A stretch of DNA of 25,197 bases from an uncultured Collinsella sp. (GTDB lineage: Bacteria; Actinomycetota; Coriobacteriia; Coriobacteriales; Coriobacteriaceae). A program made the position numbers and the translations under genes. Below, piece after piece: positions 1 to 6,748 of the stretch. The notes beneath the pieces are model-generated. The model was not told the origin of the DNA. It saw nothing but the letters and a program-made list of their open reading frames with translations, and searched no databases. Within the stretch, counting starts at the first letter, position 1; each line of letters begins with the position of its first letter. The DNA lies in assembly GCA_902478995.1 (NCBI GenBank), contig CABSNF010000028.1, positions 1-25,197 of the forward strand. Reading direction: 5' to 3'.

Positions 1-32
1 CGTCGGCAGCGTCAGATGTGTATAAGAGACAG
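1..32 (+). other. Residual Nextera (Tn5) read-1 sequencing adapter
   Basis: Bases 1-32 match the Illumina Nextera read-1 adapter without its first T. They end in the 19-bp Tn5 mosaic end at 14-32. Read in frame from base 16 it gives the residues MCIRDS, a known signature of this contamination in predicted proteins. Genomic sequence (recN, minus strand) begins at base 33. This is a library artefact left at a contig edge, not a transposon in the organism. Confidence 0.97.
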
Positions 33-210
33 CCTCGCCCTCGCGCACCGTAGACGAATCCGCGCGCTCACCCAAAATAAGCTTGAGGGCCGAGAGCAGC
101 GCGGTCTTGCCGGCGCCGGTCTCGCCGGTCAGGACAGTCAGGCCAGCACTCGGCAGCAGCGTCGCCTCGCGAATGAGCGCAATGTTAGAAACCTGCAGCT
201 CATCGATCAT
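33..210 (-). CDS. recN: DNA repair protein RecN, N-terminal fragment (cut by contig end)
   Basis: Only the first 59 codons of this gene are present; the rest is lost at the contig end. RecN is an SMC-like ATPase that acts in double-strand-break repair. The fragment starts MIDELQVSNIALI, the usual RecN opening. A Walker A motif GETGAGKT follows at about residues 30-37, then LKLILGERADSS, which matches the RecN nucleotide-binding head. The ATG at 208-210 lies inside the end of nadK (11-nt overlap) and has a GGAG ribosome site a few bases upstream, so the gene is probably translated from the nadK message as the last visible member of the efp operon. Placement next to tlyA and nadK is common in Gram-positive bacteria. 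The family assignment is secure; nothing can be said about the missing coiled coil and C-terminal half. Confidence 0.93.
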
Positions 211-1060
211 GACGGACTCCGTAGAATACGCGGCTCACCGAGTTATAGAAGCTCTCGGGGCCGTAATCCAGCAGCAACACATCTCCGGGCCCGCGGCGCA
301 CCGCCACGCTCTCAACGGTGCCATCGCAGGTAATAAACTGTCCATCGATAGCGATCGCCGGAACGCTCGGACGATCATCAGACATAAAGATTTCGACGAC
401 ATCACTCGGCGAAGTCAAGAAGGCACGGGCCTGAATGGTGTGCGGCGCAATGGGTACGCAGACCATGCCCGTATAGTCGGGGCTCACGATGGGGCCACCG
501 GCACTGAGCGCGTAACCCGTAGAACCAGTCGCCGTGGACACGACCACGCCGTCGCCACGCAGTCGGTCGATATGGTGGCCCGACACCGTGATGTCAAACT
601 CGACCATATCGGACAGCGGACCGCGGGTAAGCGCCATGTCGTTGAGGGCGAAGGTGCGCACGACATCCTTCGTACCGTCTTCGCGCACGGACACGATATC
701 CGCGGCGATGGTGGCGCGACGGCTCACGTGCAGCTCGCCGGAAAGGGCGTCGCTCACGACCTGCAGAATGTCGCGCTCCTCGGGGCTCGCAGCTGTTAAA
801 AAGCCCAGGTGACCATAGGAAAGACCGAGGATAGGAATCTCGCGATGGTTGAGGATGCGGGCAGCGCGTAGCAACGTACCGTCGCCGCCGAGCGTAATGA
901 CCAGATCGGAGCCGTCAATATCAGGCGTGCTCTGAATCTTGGATCGCTGGTCGGCAGCCCATGCGACATCATAGCCCTGGCGCGTCAGCCAAAGCTCGAG
1001 CATCAGGCCGCTCTCGACCGCCTCTTGCTTGTAGTAATTGGGAACCAGAAAGACCTTCAT
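200..1060 (-). CDS. nadK: NAD kinase
   Basis: This 286-residue protein is an ATP- or polyphosphate-dependent NAD kinase, which makes NADP+ in the cytoplasm. The diagnostic GGDGT motif is at residues 58-62, with the catalytic Asp at 60. It is followed by the NAD-site segment SYGHLGFLT (81-89), the FALND segment (137-141, usually ALNE) and the GDGVVVSTATGSTGY loop (169-183). Length and motif order are normal for the family. The ATG at 1058-1060 overlaps the tlyA stop as ATGA, so the start is translationally coupled, and its own ribosome site is weak. The 3' end overlaps the start of recN by 11 nt. The tlyA-nadK-recN order is widespread in Gram-positive bacteria. Confidence 0.97.
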   Translation of the reverse strand: MKVFLVPNYYKQEAVESGLMLELWLTRQGYDVAWAADQRSKIQSTPDIDGSDLVITLGGDGTLLRAARILNHREIPILGLSYGHLGFLTAASPEERDILQVVSDALSGELHVSRRATIAADIVSVREDGTKDVVRTFALNDMALTRGPLSDMVEFDITVSGHHIDRLRGDGVVVSTATGSTGYALSAGGPIVSPDYTGMVCVPIAPHTIQARAFLTSPSDVVEIFMSDDRPSVPAIAIDGQFITCDGTVESVAVRRGPGDVLLLDYGPESFYNSVSRVFYGVRHDR

Positions 1061-1869
1061 AGCGTTGCAGCTTTCTCGCTCAAAACCGATACCTGGGATT
1101 GCAGCTCGTCTTGCGTGCGGTCGCCGGGGTCAAATCTCGTGCCGTACAGGAAAAACTCAACGTTGCCCTTGGCACCATGAATGGGCGACACGCACACGTC
1201 GACCGGGAACAGGCCCTTGGCAGCAAAGAGTTCAACCGCCGCCACGAGTGTATCGCGGCGCACAGCGGGATCGGTCACAATGCCGCCCTCGCCCACCAGC
1301 GCCGACGGAGCCTCAAACTGCGGCTTTACGAGCGTGCAAAACGAACCCGAAGGCTTCAGGCATGCCAGCACGGCGTCGATGATATTCGCGATACTCGTAA
1401 ACGACACATCGCACACGGCCAGGTCGATAGCGCCGCCGTAGCCGAGCTCGGGCAACTGCGTCACATTCGTGCGCTCGTGGAGCGTCACGCGATCGTCCTG
1501 ACGCAGCGACCAGTCGAACTGAGCGCGCCCCACATCGACCGAAACGACAGTAGCGGCGCCGCGCGTGAGCAGGCAATCGGTAAAGCCGCCCGTGGAGCAG
1601 CCCACATCGAGGCAAGCAAGGTCCGTCGGATCAATCCCAAACGCATCGAGCGCACCCTCGAGCTTAAGGCCGCCGCGCCCAACGTACGGAATGCGCCCCT
1701 TAACGTGCAGTGGCAGGCCCGGCGCCACCTTGAGCCCCGGAGAGGTCAAACGCTCACCGCCACTCGAAACCAAGCCGGCCATAAGAGTGCGAAGGGCATC
1801 CGCGCGATCGGCGCAGATGCCCTGTGAAATCAGTTCGTCATCGAGACGCACGCGTTTCATGAATGCCAT
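1057..1869 (-). CDS. tlyA: TlyA-family rRNA 2'-O-methyltransferase (hemolysin A family)
   Basis: This 270-residue protein has an N-terminal S4 RNA-binding domain (about 4-60) and a C-terminal FtsJ/RrmJ-type methyltransferase domain. YVGRGGLKL at 62-70 links the two. The SAM-binding motif DVGCSTGGFTD is at 88-98, followed by VDVG (111-114), CDVSFTSI (153-160) and LVKPQFE (180-186). These fit the K-D-K-E catalytic set of 2'-O-methyltransferases. In mycobacteria TlyA methylates 16S and 23S rRNA at capreomycin-related sites; the exact target here is inferred. I chose the ATG at 1867-1869 because it overlaps the xseB stop as TGATG. A TTG at 1872 and an ATG at 1860 (giving MKRVRLDDELI) are alternatives. 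The hemolysin name is historical. Confidence 0.93.
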   Translation of the reverse strand: MAFMKRVRLDDELISQGICADRADALRTLMAGLVSSGGERLTSPGLKVAPGLPLHVKGRIPYVGRGGLKLEGALDAFGIDPTDLACLDVGCSTGGFTDCLLTRGAATVVSVDVGRAQFDWSLRQDDRVTLHERTNVTQLPELGYGGAIDLAVCDVSFTSIANIIDAVLACLKPSGSFCTLVKPQFEAPSALVGEGGIVTDPAVRRDTLVAAVELFAAKGLFPVDVCVSPIHGAKGNVEFFLYGTRFDPGDRTQDELQSQVSVLSEKAATL

Positions 1870-2135
1870 CAACCATTCGTATCCGGAGATGCAGCCTGTC
1901 TATCTTGGGACTCGTTTGCCGCATCCTCATCGTATTCCTGCTCGAGCTTGTCGGCCTCACGCGGCGTCAGCTCAAACTTGTCGACCATATCGACCGCTCG
2001 GGAGCCCAGCTCAATCGCCTCGTCAAACAAATCGAGTGAACGCTCCAAGGACGTATCCTTGGAGCGAACAGTGGCGATGATCTGGTCCAGACGGTCCGAG
2101 ATCTCGTCGAAGTTGCGGACGGAACCCTCTGGCAT
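1869..2135 (-). CDS. xseB: Exodeoxyribonuclease VII small subunit
   Basis: This 88-residue protein matches XseB, the small helical subunit that binds the large nuclease subunit XseA to form exonuclease VII, a degrader of single-stranded DNA. The core NFDEISDRLDQII...SLERSLDLFDEAIEL is the family signature and fills residues 8-45. The tail is acidic and polar (EQEYDEDAANES). The ATG at 2133-2135 has a GAGGAG ribosome site overlapping the end of nusB, two bases upstream. XseA normally lies directly upstream of xseB in Gram-positive genomes, but here nusB occupies that place, so the partner must be elsewhere or absent. The call rests on a short but characteristic motif. Confidence 0.9.
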   Translation of the reverse strand: MPEGSVRNFDEISDRLDQIIATVRSKDTSLERSLDLFDEAIELGSRAVDMVDKFELTPREADKLEQEYDEDAANESQDRQAASPDTNG

Positions 2136-2137
2136 GG

Positions 2138-2725
2138 CTACTCCTCGACGGAGTCGGCCTCGACGGCCTCAGCAGCGTCCGCATCCTCGGCAAGTACACC
2201 GGCGGCAGCCTGAGCGGCAGCGACCTTGGCGGCAGCCTCTGCAGCCTGCGCCTCCTCGCGAGCGCGGTCCTCGGCCAGCAGCTCTTGGTACAGGTCCTCG
2301 CCCGGCAGCTCCTCGCTGCGAGCGATCTTGCCCAGCACGCCGTTGACGAACGACGCAGACTGGTCGGTGCCATAGGCCTTGGCAAGCTCGACGGCCTCGT
2401 TGATCACGATGGCGTCCGAAACCTCCTCGTCGGTGAGGAAACGCATCTCGTAAACGGCGATACGCAGCAGATTGCGATCGGCGCCGGGCATGCGCATAAG
2501 ATCCCAGTTCTTGGCAACGGAGCGCAGGGCGCAGTCGATGCGGTCGATATGCTCGTAAGCACCACGGCACAGCTCCAGCGCATAGGGGTCGAGGGGACCC
2601 TTCGAGATCAGGAAATCGCCCTCGAGGACGCGCTCGAGCGGGCTGTCCGTGGCCTCGGCCTGGAACAGCAGCTGCAGCGCCTGACTGCGGGCAAGCGTGC
2701 GCCCGCGATAAACCTTAAGGCTCAA
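2138..2725 (-). CDS. nusB: Transcription antitermination factor NusB with long C-terminal tail
   Basis: NusB binds boxA RNA with NusE (ribosomal protein S10) to promote antitermination, chiefly in rRNA operons. The helical NusB core occupies residues 8-138: R(T)LARSQALQLLFQAE near the start, DRNLLRIAVYEM at 83-94, VINEAVELAKAYG at 107-119, and the hallmark FVNGVLGKIA at 126-135. The remaining 57 residues form an Ala/Glu/Asp-rich tail not found in typical 130-150 residue NusB proteins. The start codon is TTG at 2723-2725: it is preceded by a strong AAGGAG, the in-frame codon two before it is the stop of the upstream gene, and no ATG lies close downstream. The gap to the upstream Asp23-like gene is 3 nt and to xseB 2 nt. 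Confidence 0.95.
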   Translation of the reverse strand: MSLKVYRGRTLARSQALQLLFQAEATDSPLERVLEGDFLISKGPLDPYALELCRGAYEHIDRIDCALRSVAKNWDLMRMPGADRNLLRIAVYEMRFLTDEEVSDAIVINEAVELAKAYGTDQSASFVNGVLGKIARSEELPGEDLYQELLAEDRAREEAQAAEAAAKVAAAQAAAGVLAEDADAAEAVEADSVEE

Positions 2726-2728
2726 AGG

Positions 2729-3091
2729 TTACTCCTTGGGGAAAACGAGGCCGTCGATGCAAACGTCAACGCGTTCGACCTCGACGCCCACCTGGGCATC
2801 GATGGCGGCGACCACGGCGGCGCGAACGGCCTCGGCGAGTTTCTTGAACGGATAGCCAAAGAACACCACGACACGCACGGTGAGTGCGAGCTTGTCGCCG
2901 ACGACCTCGGCCTCGACCGCCGGCTCGGAAGCCGGGGCCTTGGACGAGAGCATCATGGAGACAAGGTTGGTGGCAAGGTCCTTGACGCCAACGGAGGCGA
3001 TGCCCTCGACATCCGACACGGCGCGCGAGACGATGGCGGTCAGAACATCGGGCGAAATGCCGATGCCGTCAATCTTGATTTCCTGGGGCAT
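2729..3091 (-). CDS. Asp23/Gls24 (YloU) family envelope stress response protein
   Basis: This 120-residue protein resembles the Asp23/YloU family: GIGISPDVLTAIVSRAVSDVEGIASVG near the N-terminus, a central LALTVRVVVFFGYPFKKLAEAVR, and a C-terminal VEVERVDVCIDGL strand. Members are small soluble proteins, and Asp23 of Staphylococcus is held at the membrane by AmaP. No AmaP partner is visible here. The family often lies between accC or efp and nusB in Gram-positive bacteria, exactly as here. The ATG at 3089-3091 follows an AGGAGG ribosome site by 5 nt. It lies 24 nt downstream of efp and is probably co-transcribed with it. The biochemical role is not established. Confidence 0.88.
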   Translation of the reverse strand: MPQEIKIDGIGISPDVLTAIVSRAVSDVEGIASVGVKDLATNLVSMMLSSKAPASEPAVEAEVVGDKLALTVRVVVFFGYPFKKLAEAVRAAVVAAIDAQVGVEVERVDVCIDGLVFPKE

Positions 3092-3115
3092 GAGTCCTCC
3101 TAGAAGAGTTGGTTG

Positions 3116-3679
3116 CTAGACGCGGGAGACGAACTTGCCGTCGCGGGTGTCAACCTTGATGACCTCGCCCTCGTTGAGGTACATGGGGACCTGGATGACA
3201 GCGCCGGTGTCAATCGTGGCCGGCTTGGTGGAACCCTGGACGGTGTCGCCCTTAAAGCCCGGGTCGGTCTGGACGATGGTGGTCTCGATGAACATCGGCG
3301 GCGTCACGCCCATGAGCTCATCGTCGGCGAAGAGCAGCTGGCAGATGTCGTTCTCGCGCAGCCACTTGGAGTTCTCGCCCACCATGTCCTCGGGAACGGG
3401 AACCTGCTCATAGGTCTCGTTGTCCATGAAGATGTAGTCAGCGCCATCGTTGTAGAGGTACTGGAACTCACGGGTGGTGAGCATGACGCTCTCGAACTTG
3501 GTGCCGGCGTTGCAGGTGTTCTCGACGACGCGGCCGCTCTTGATGTCGCGGGTCTTGTAGCGCACAAACGCGCCACCCTTGCCCGGCTTGACATGCTGGA
3601 ACTCGACGATGGTGTAGACCTTGTCCTTAATGCGGAGACCGAGGCCGTTCTTGAAGTCGGCGGTAGAAATGGTAGGCAT
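3116..3679 (-). CDS. efp: Translation elongation factor P
   Basis: EF-P relieves ribosomes stalled on consecutive prolines. The 187-residue length and three-domain layout are typical. The protein opens MPTISTADFKNGLGLRIKDK, and the KPGKGGAF loop that reaches the peptidyl-transferase centre is at 31-38, with the usually modified lysine at position 34. The C-terminal domain holds TKPATIDTGAVIQVPMYLNEGEVIKVDTRDG, matching the EF-P signature. I chose the ATG at 3677-3679, preceded by AAAGG, rather than the in-frame upstream start at 3712, which would add 11 unrelated residues. No EF-P modifying enzyme (EpmA, EarP, YmfI) is visible in the window, so the modification type is unknown. A TATAAT box lies about 58 nt upstream, so efp is the likely first gene of the efp-to-recN operon. 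Confidence 0.97.
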   Translation of the reverse strand: MPTISTADFKNGLGLRIKDKVYTIVEFQHVKPGKGGAFVRYKTRDIKSGRVVENTCNAGTKFESVMLTTREFQYLYNDGADYIFMDNETYEQVPVPEDMVGENSKWLRENDICQLLFADDELMGVTPPMFIETTIVQTDPGFKGDTVQGSTKPATIDTGAVIQVPMYLNEGEVIKVDTRDGKFVSRV

Positions 3680-3736
3680 AGCGACCTTTCTTGTTATGGG
3701 CAGAACGCACAAGCGTCCAAATTACATACGACCGAA

Positions 3737-3742
3737 ATTATA
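3737..3742 (-). promoter_or_regulatory. Probable -10 box of the efp operon promoter
   Basis: Reading the minus strand, a perfect TATAAT lies about 58 nt upstream of the efp ATG, in the only AT-rich part of the gap between the M24 peptidase terminator and efp. The -35 region at 17-18 nt spacing is poor. No transcript evidence is available. Confidence 0.55.
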
Positions 3743-3773
3743 CACTTGCAGACGGCGCCTGCAGCGAGCGCAT

Positions 3774-3816
3774 AAAAAGAGAACGCGGGGCGCCCGAATT
3801 GCTCCGGACGCCCCGC
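3774..3816 (-). terminator. Rho-independent terminator of the M24 peptidase gene
   Basis: On the minus strand a GC-rich hairpin starts 22 nt past the peptidase stop. Arms at 3805-3816 and 3785-3796 form a 12-bp stem with one G-U pair and an 8-nt loop. GTTCTC and then five T (3774-3778) follow. It separates the peptidase from the efp promoter. Confidence 0.85.
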
Positions 3817-3838
3817 CCCAAAAATCTATCGAAATGGG

Positions 3839-4969
3839 CTAGCAATCGATGACGTGCAGGTCGTGCGGGGTCTTGGTGAAGGGCTCGTAGCCGTTCTCGG
3901 TGACGACGCCGTAGTCCTCCAGGCGCACGCCGCCCACGCCGGGCAGGTACACGCCGGGCTCCATGGTGATAACCGAGCCGACTTCGATGATATTCTTGCT
4001 GCGGTTGAAGTTGGGCAGCTCATGGATGTCGATGCCTACGCCGTGGCCCAGACCATGGTTGTAGTAATCGCCATAGCCGGCATCGCCAATAATCTTCTTG
4101 GAAAGCTTGAAAATGTCGTTGCCCTCGACGCCCGGATGGATAGCGGCGACGCACTCCTCATGGGTGCGGCGCACGAGCGCGTACAGGTCGAGCTGCTCCT
4201 GGGTGGGCTCGCCCATCACGACAGTGCGCGTCATGTCGGAGCGGTAGTCGCAGTAGCCCGCACCGTAATCCATGAGGACAAAGTCGCCCTTCTCGATCAC
4301 GCGGTCGCTCGGGACGGCATGCGGATTGGCGGTGTTGGGACCGCTCGCGACGATGGAGCCAAAGGCCAGGCTGTCAGCGCCGTTGGCGAACATAAAGTTC
4401 TCGAGCTCGTTGCGGACCTGTTTCTCGGTCATGCCGGGCTTAATAAAGCCGAGCATGTGCTGGAAGGCAGCATCGGTGATCGACTGCGCGTGGCGCATGA
4501 GCTCGATCTCCTCTGCATCCTTGATGGCACGCATCTTGCGGATGTCGTCATGCATCAGCGGCAGCATGCAGGCAACGGAGCGGTCCTCCAGACCACGCTG
4601 AATACCCTGGTAGAAGTTAATCTGCATGTCATCCTCGACGGCGCAGACGCGGCATTTGTTGGCCGCAATCTTGCCGGCGACCCAGCCGGGGATGGTGCCC
4701 TCGTCCATGTCGTAGACCCAGGGGCTGCCGGCGGGCGTGTTCTCCTCAAAACTGTTGAGATAGCGCGAGTCAGTGTGGAACAGGCACTGATCGGCCGTAA
4801 TAAACGCGGCGTGAGGGAACTCGAAGGTGTAATCGAAGACGCCCTTCACGCCCGTGAGCCAACGGAGATTGGCCTCGTCGCGCACGACGATGGCGTCGTA
4901 GCCGCGCTCAGCCATCAGGGCACGGACGCGCTCGATACGACCGGCAGGACCGGCAGCAAACTCAGACAT
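3839..4969 (-). CDS. M24 family metallopeptidase (Xaa-Pro aminopeptidase/dipeptidase type)
   Basis: This 376-residue protein has an N-terminal creatinase-like domain (about 10-145, including RGYDAIVVRDEANLRWLTG) and a C-terminal pita-bread metallopeptidase domain (about 155-370). All five dinuclear metal ligands of the family can be placed: D234 and D245 in MDYGAGYCDYRSD, H309 in GLGHGVG, E337 in TMEPGV and E351 in RLEDYG. Such enzymes are cytoplasmic and cleave N-terminal residues or dipeptides at proline; PepP and PepQ cannot be told apart from sequence reading. I chose the ATG at 4967-4969, which has AAAGGA 6 nt upstream, over the TTG at 5095, which would translate the leader. The gene is probably monocistronic, with a structured 131-nt gap upstream and a terminator downstream. 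Its position next to efp recurs in Gram-positive genomes. Confidence 0.93.
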   Translation of the reverse strand: MSEFAAGPAGRIERVRALMAERGYDAIVVRDEANLRWLTGVKGVFDYTFEFPHAAFITADQCLFHTDSRYLNSFEENTPAGSPWVYDMDEGTIPGWVAGKIAANKCRVCAVEDDMQINFYQGIQRGLEDRSVACMLPLMHDDIRKMRAIKDAEEIELMRHAQSITDAAFQHMLGFIKPGMTEKQVRNELENFMFANGADSLAFGSIVASGPNTANPHAVPSDRVIEKGDFVLMDYGAGYCDYRSDMTRTVVMGEPTQEQLDLYALVRRTHEECVAAIHPGVEGNDIFKLSKKIIGDAGYGDYYNHGLGHGVGIDIHELPNFNRSKNIIEVGSVITMEPGVYLPGVGGVRLEDYGVVTENGYEPFTKTPHDLHVIDC

Positions 4970-5001
4970 GCAGATTCCTTTCTTGTTGTCCTCATAAAAG
5001 C

Positions 5002-5064
5002 GGGACGGGTCCCGATCGAAAGACGGATTTGCACGCGATCCGCAACCGATTGAAAACCCGTCCC
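5002..5064 (-). promoter_or_regulatory. Inverted repeat in the leader of the M24 peptidase gene
   Basis: The gap between the aroB-like gene and the M24 gene contains a perfect 9-bp inverted repeat, GGGACGGGT at 5002-5010 with its complement at 5056-5064 (45-nt loop). The inner arm also lies in a local palindrome (5001-5014), so two exclusive foldings are possible. A TTGACA hexamer on the minus strand at 5090-5095 could be a -35, but no good -10 stands at 16-18 nt. This could be a leader structure for the peptidase or a weak terminator for the aroB-like gene. Confidence 0.35.
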
Positions 5065-5100
5065 TCAAAATGATACGAAAGACGATGGATGTCAATAAAA

Positions 5101-6210
5101 TTAGAGAAGTTCTTTGCGAGAAGCCAAATACGCCTGCGCATGGCGCTCGAGCACATTGTCGTCCACGGCGTTAAGACGAATGGCGCCAAGTGCCGCGGGC
5201 AGCGGCAGCATGCTGCGATTCGAGCGAGCGAACTGCTGCCTGCGGAACTCCTCGATAAACGCGGTGGGCTCCAGGTCGAAGGCAAGCTCCTCGATGCTAA
5301 AGTCCTCCAGGCAGTCATCGACCTCAAACACATAGTCGATATCAAAGTCGCAGGCATCATGTGCTAGGCGCGCCTCAAAGCGCATACCCTCGGAAAGGAG
5401 CTGGTATGCGGGGACGTGTGCCACGGCATCACCCAGGCAGGCGCGAAGGGTGCGCTCCCCCGTCTTGCCATAATCGAGCGCATGGCGGGCGCTCGGGTTC
5501 GTGGCCATCAGTACGTCCTTGCGGGCAGTCTGAGACCACTGAACGGCATTGACGAGCGCGACTTCCTCGCCAGCGAGAATCTCGGGGACGGTCTCGGTAA
5601 ACTGATTCCAACGGGACTTGCTGCTCGAAAGCATGGTGCCAACAAGTACCGCATAACCGAGCTTGAGGTCCTCAGGGTCCGCTTCGCGAACAAGTTCGAG
5701 GTCACACACGACCAAGCCCGGCTCGGGACGGAACGCGATAGCGGGAAGCGCATTCGCCGACGAGGCGACGAGTGGCTTCATAGTCGTCGCGACCGTGAGC
5801 ATGGCGTCGAACGTCGTCGGCAGCAAGGCGCACTCGGTGCGACCGCACCACTGATTGGCACACCAGCAAACGACCGAGCAGGTCGCCGTGTCGCCGACAG
5901 CGACAACGAGATCGTCGCAGGTAATGCCGTTAGCCGACAGGGCGCCAAAAACGGTATCGGCATCGGCCAGCGTAGCACCGGCAGGCGAAACCTCGAGGAC
6001 AAGCGGCGACACGGCAAAACCGGCGTCGACCAGCGCATGCTCGACAACCTCGCCAAAACGCTCGGATGTGGCGCTGTTCCAAACCACCATCGCGCGCTTA
6101 GGCTTGCCCACAGCCGAGGCAAACATGCGCGACAGCTCCTCGAACGCGCCCAATCCGACGCGGACATCGACACTGCGGTTTTGGAAATTGATCAGTTGAC
6201 GGCGAATCAT
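5101..6210 (-). CDS. Divergent 3-dehydroquinate synthase (AroB) family protein lacking catalytic motifs
   Basis: The 369-residue protein follows the AroB plan: an N-terminal Rossmann-like half with KRAMVVWNSATSERFGEVVEHALVDAGF (38-65), DDLVVAVGD (99-107) and a PTT at 131-133, then a helical C-terminal half. Authentic AroB makes 3-dehydroquinate from DAHP using NAD and a zinc ion. Here the glycine-rich GGGxxGD loop reads VAVGDTAT (103-110), the DSSxGGKT substrate loop is absent, the zinc glutamate of GYAEVIKYG becomes valine in GYAVLVG (185-191), and the zinc-site GHTFGHAIE reads YGKTGERTL (247-255). It is therefore probably not a normal DHQ synthase. The ATG at 6208-6210 overlaps the aroK stop as ATGA, so the two are coupled. 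Fold membership is clear to me; function is unknown. Automatic pipelines would call it aroB. Confidence 0.82.
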   Translation of the reverse strand: MIRRQLINFQNRSVDVRVGLGAFEELSRMFASAVGKPKRAMVVWNSATSERFGEVVEHALVDAGFAVSPLVLEVSPAGATLADADTVFGALSANGITCDDLVVAVGDTATCSVVCWCANQWCGRTECALLPTTFDAMLTVATTMKPLVASSANALPAIAFRPEPGLVVCDLELVREADPEDLKLGYAVLVGTMLSSSKSRWNQFTETVPEILAGEEVALVNAVQWSQTARKDVLMATNPSARHALDYGKTGERTLRACLGDAVAHVPAYQLLSEGMRFEARLAHDACDFDIDYVFEVDDCLEDFSIEELAFDLEPTAFIEEFRRQQFARSNRSMLPLPAALGAIRLNAVDDNVLERHAQAYLASRKELL

Positions 6211-6740
6211 AGCAGTCCACGCTCCAAAAGCATCTCGGCACAAAGGTAGGAAACGTCCTCGAAGGACTTGTTGCGAATATCAAGGGTAAGATCGGCAGCT
6301 TGACGATACAACGGACGGCGATGCTCAAAGAGCAGCGCCGCGTGCTCGGGCGAGCGGAAATCGGGACGCGTGTCGGAGCGGCGGATCTGGCGCATCGAAT
6401 CCTCAAAATCGCCCTCGAGGTACACACAGGTACCCATCTGGTGCATGAGCTCGATATTGACCGGCGTCTCGACAATGCCGCCACCGCACGAAACCAGCAA
6501 GCTGCGCTCGCTTTGGAGCGAACGGAGCGCCGAGGTTTCGAGCTCGCGAAAGCGCTCCTCGCCCTCGGTTTCAAAAATCTCGGTTACCGATTTGCCGCAA
6601 CGGCGCACGACAAGGCGGTCGGTATCAATAAACCGACGCTTGAACATCGTGCCCACGTTGCGTGCAAGCGTCGATTTGCCCGCACCCAAAAACCCGATAA
6701 AGAAGATATGGTCGCAGCCGTGCTTGGTGTGCTGGGACAT
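6207..6740 (-). CDS. aroK: Shikimate kinase
   Basis: This 177-residue protein phosphorylates shikimate with ATP on the way to chorismate. It has Walker A GFLGAGKST (16-24), the FIDTD segment with Asp 39 and 41, GKSVTEIFETEGEERFRELE (49-68) with the shikimate-binding Arg, the GGG loop (86-88), the lid arginine around TRPDF (124-128) and RRPLYRQAADLTLD (141-154). All key residues are present, so unlike its AroB-like neighbour it looks active. The ATG at 6738-6740 is 8 nt after yqeG. It belongs to the alaS operon; no other shikimate-pathway gene is in the window. Confidence 0.95.
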   Translation of the reverse strand: MSQHTKHGCDHIFFIGFLGAGKSTLARNVGTMFKRRFIDTDRLVVRRCGKSVTEIFETEGEERFRELETSALRSLQSERSLLVSCGGGIVETPVNIELMHQMGTCVYLEGDFEDSMRQIRRSDTRPDFRSPEHAALLFEHRRPLYRQAADLTLDIRNKSFEDVSYLCAEMLLERGLL

Positions 6741-6748
6741 GACGAAAC

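Noticed and set aside
16..333. Short plus-strand ORF starting in the adapter
   Set aside because: Its start codon lies in the Nextera adapter and the remainder is antisense to recN and nadK.
1057..1869. TlyA as a hemolysin or toxin
   Set aside because: The S4 plus FtsJ-type methyltransferase motifs point to rRNA methylation; the toxin name is historical.
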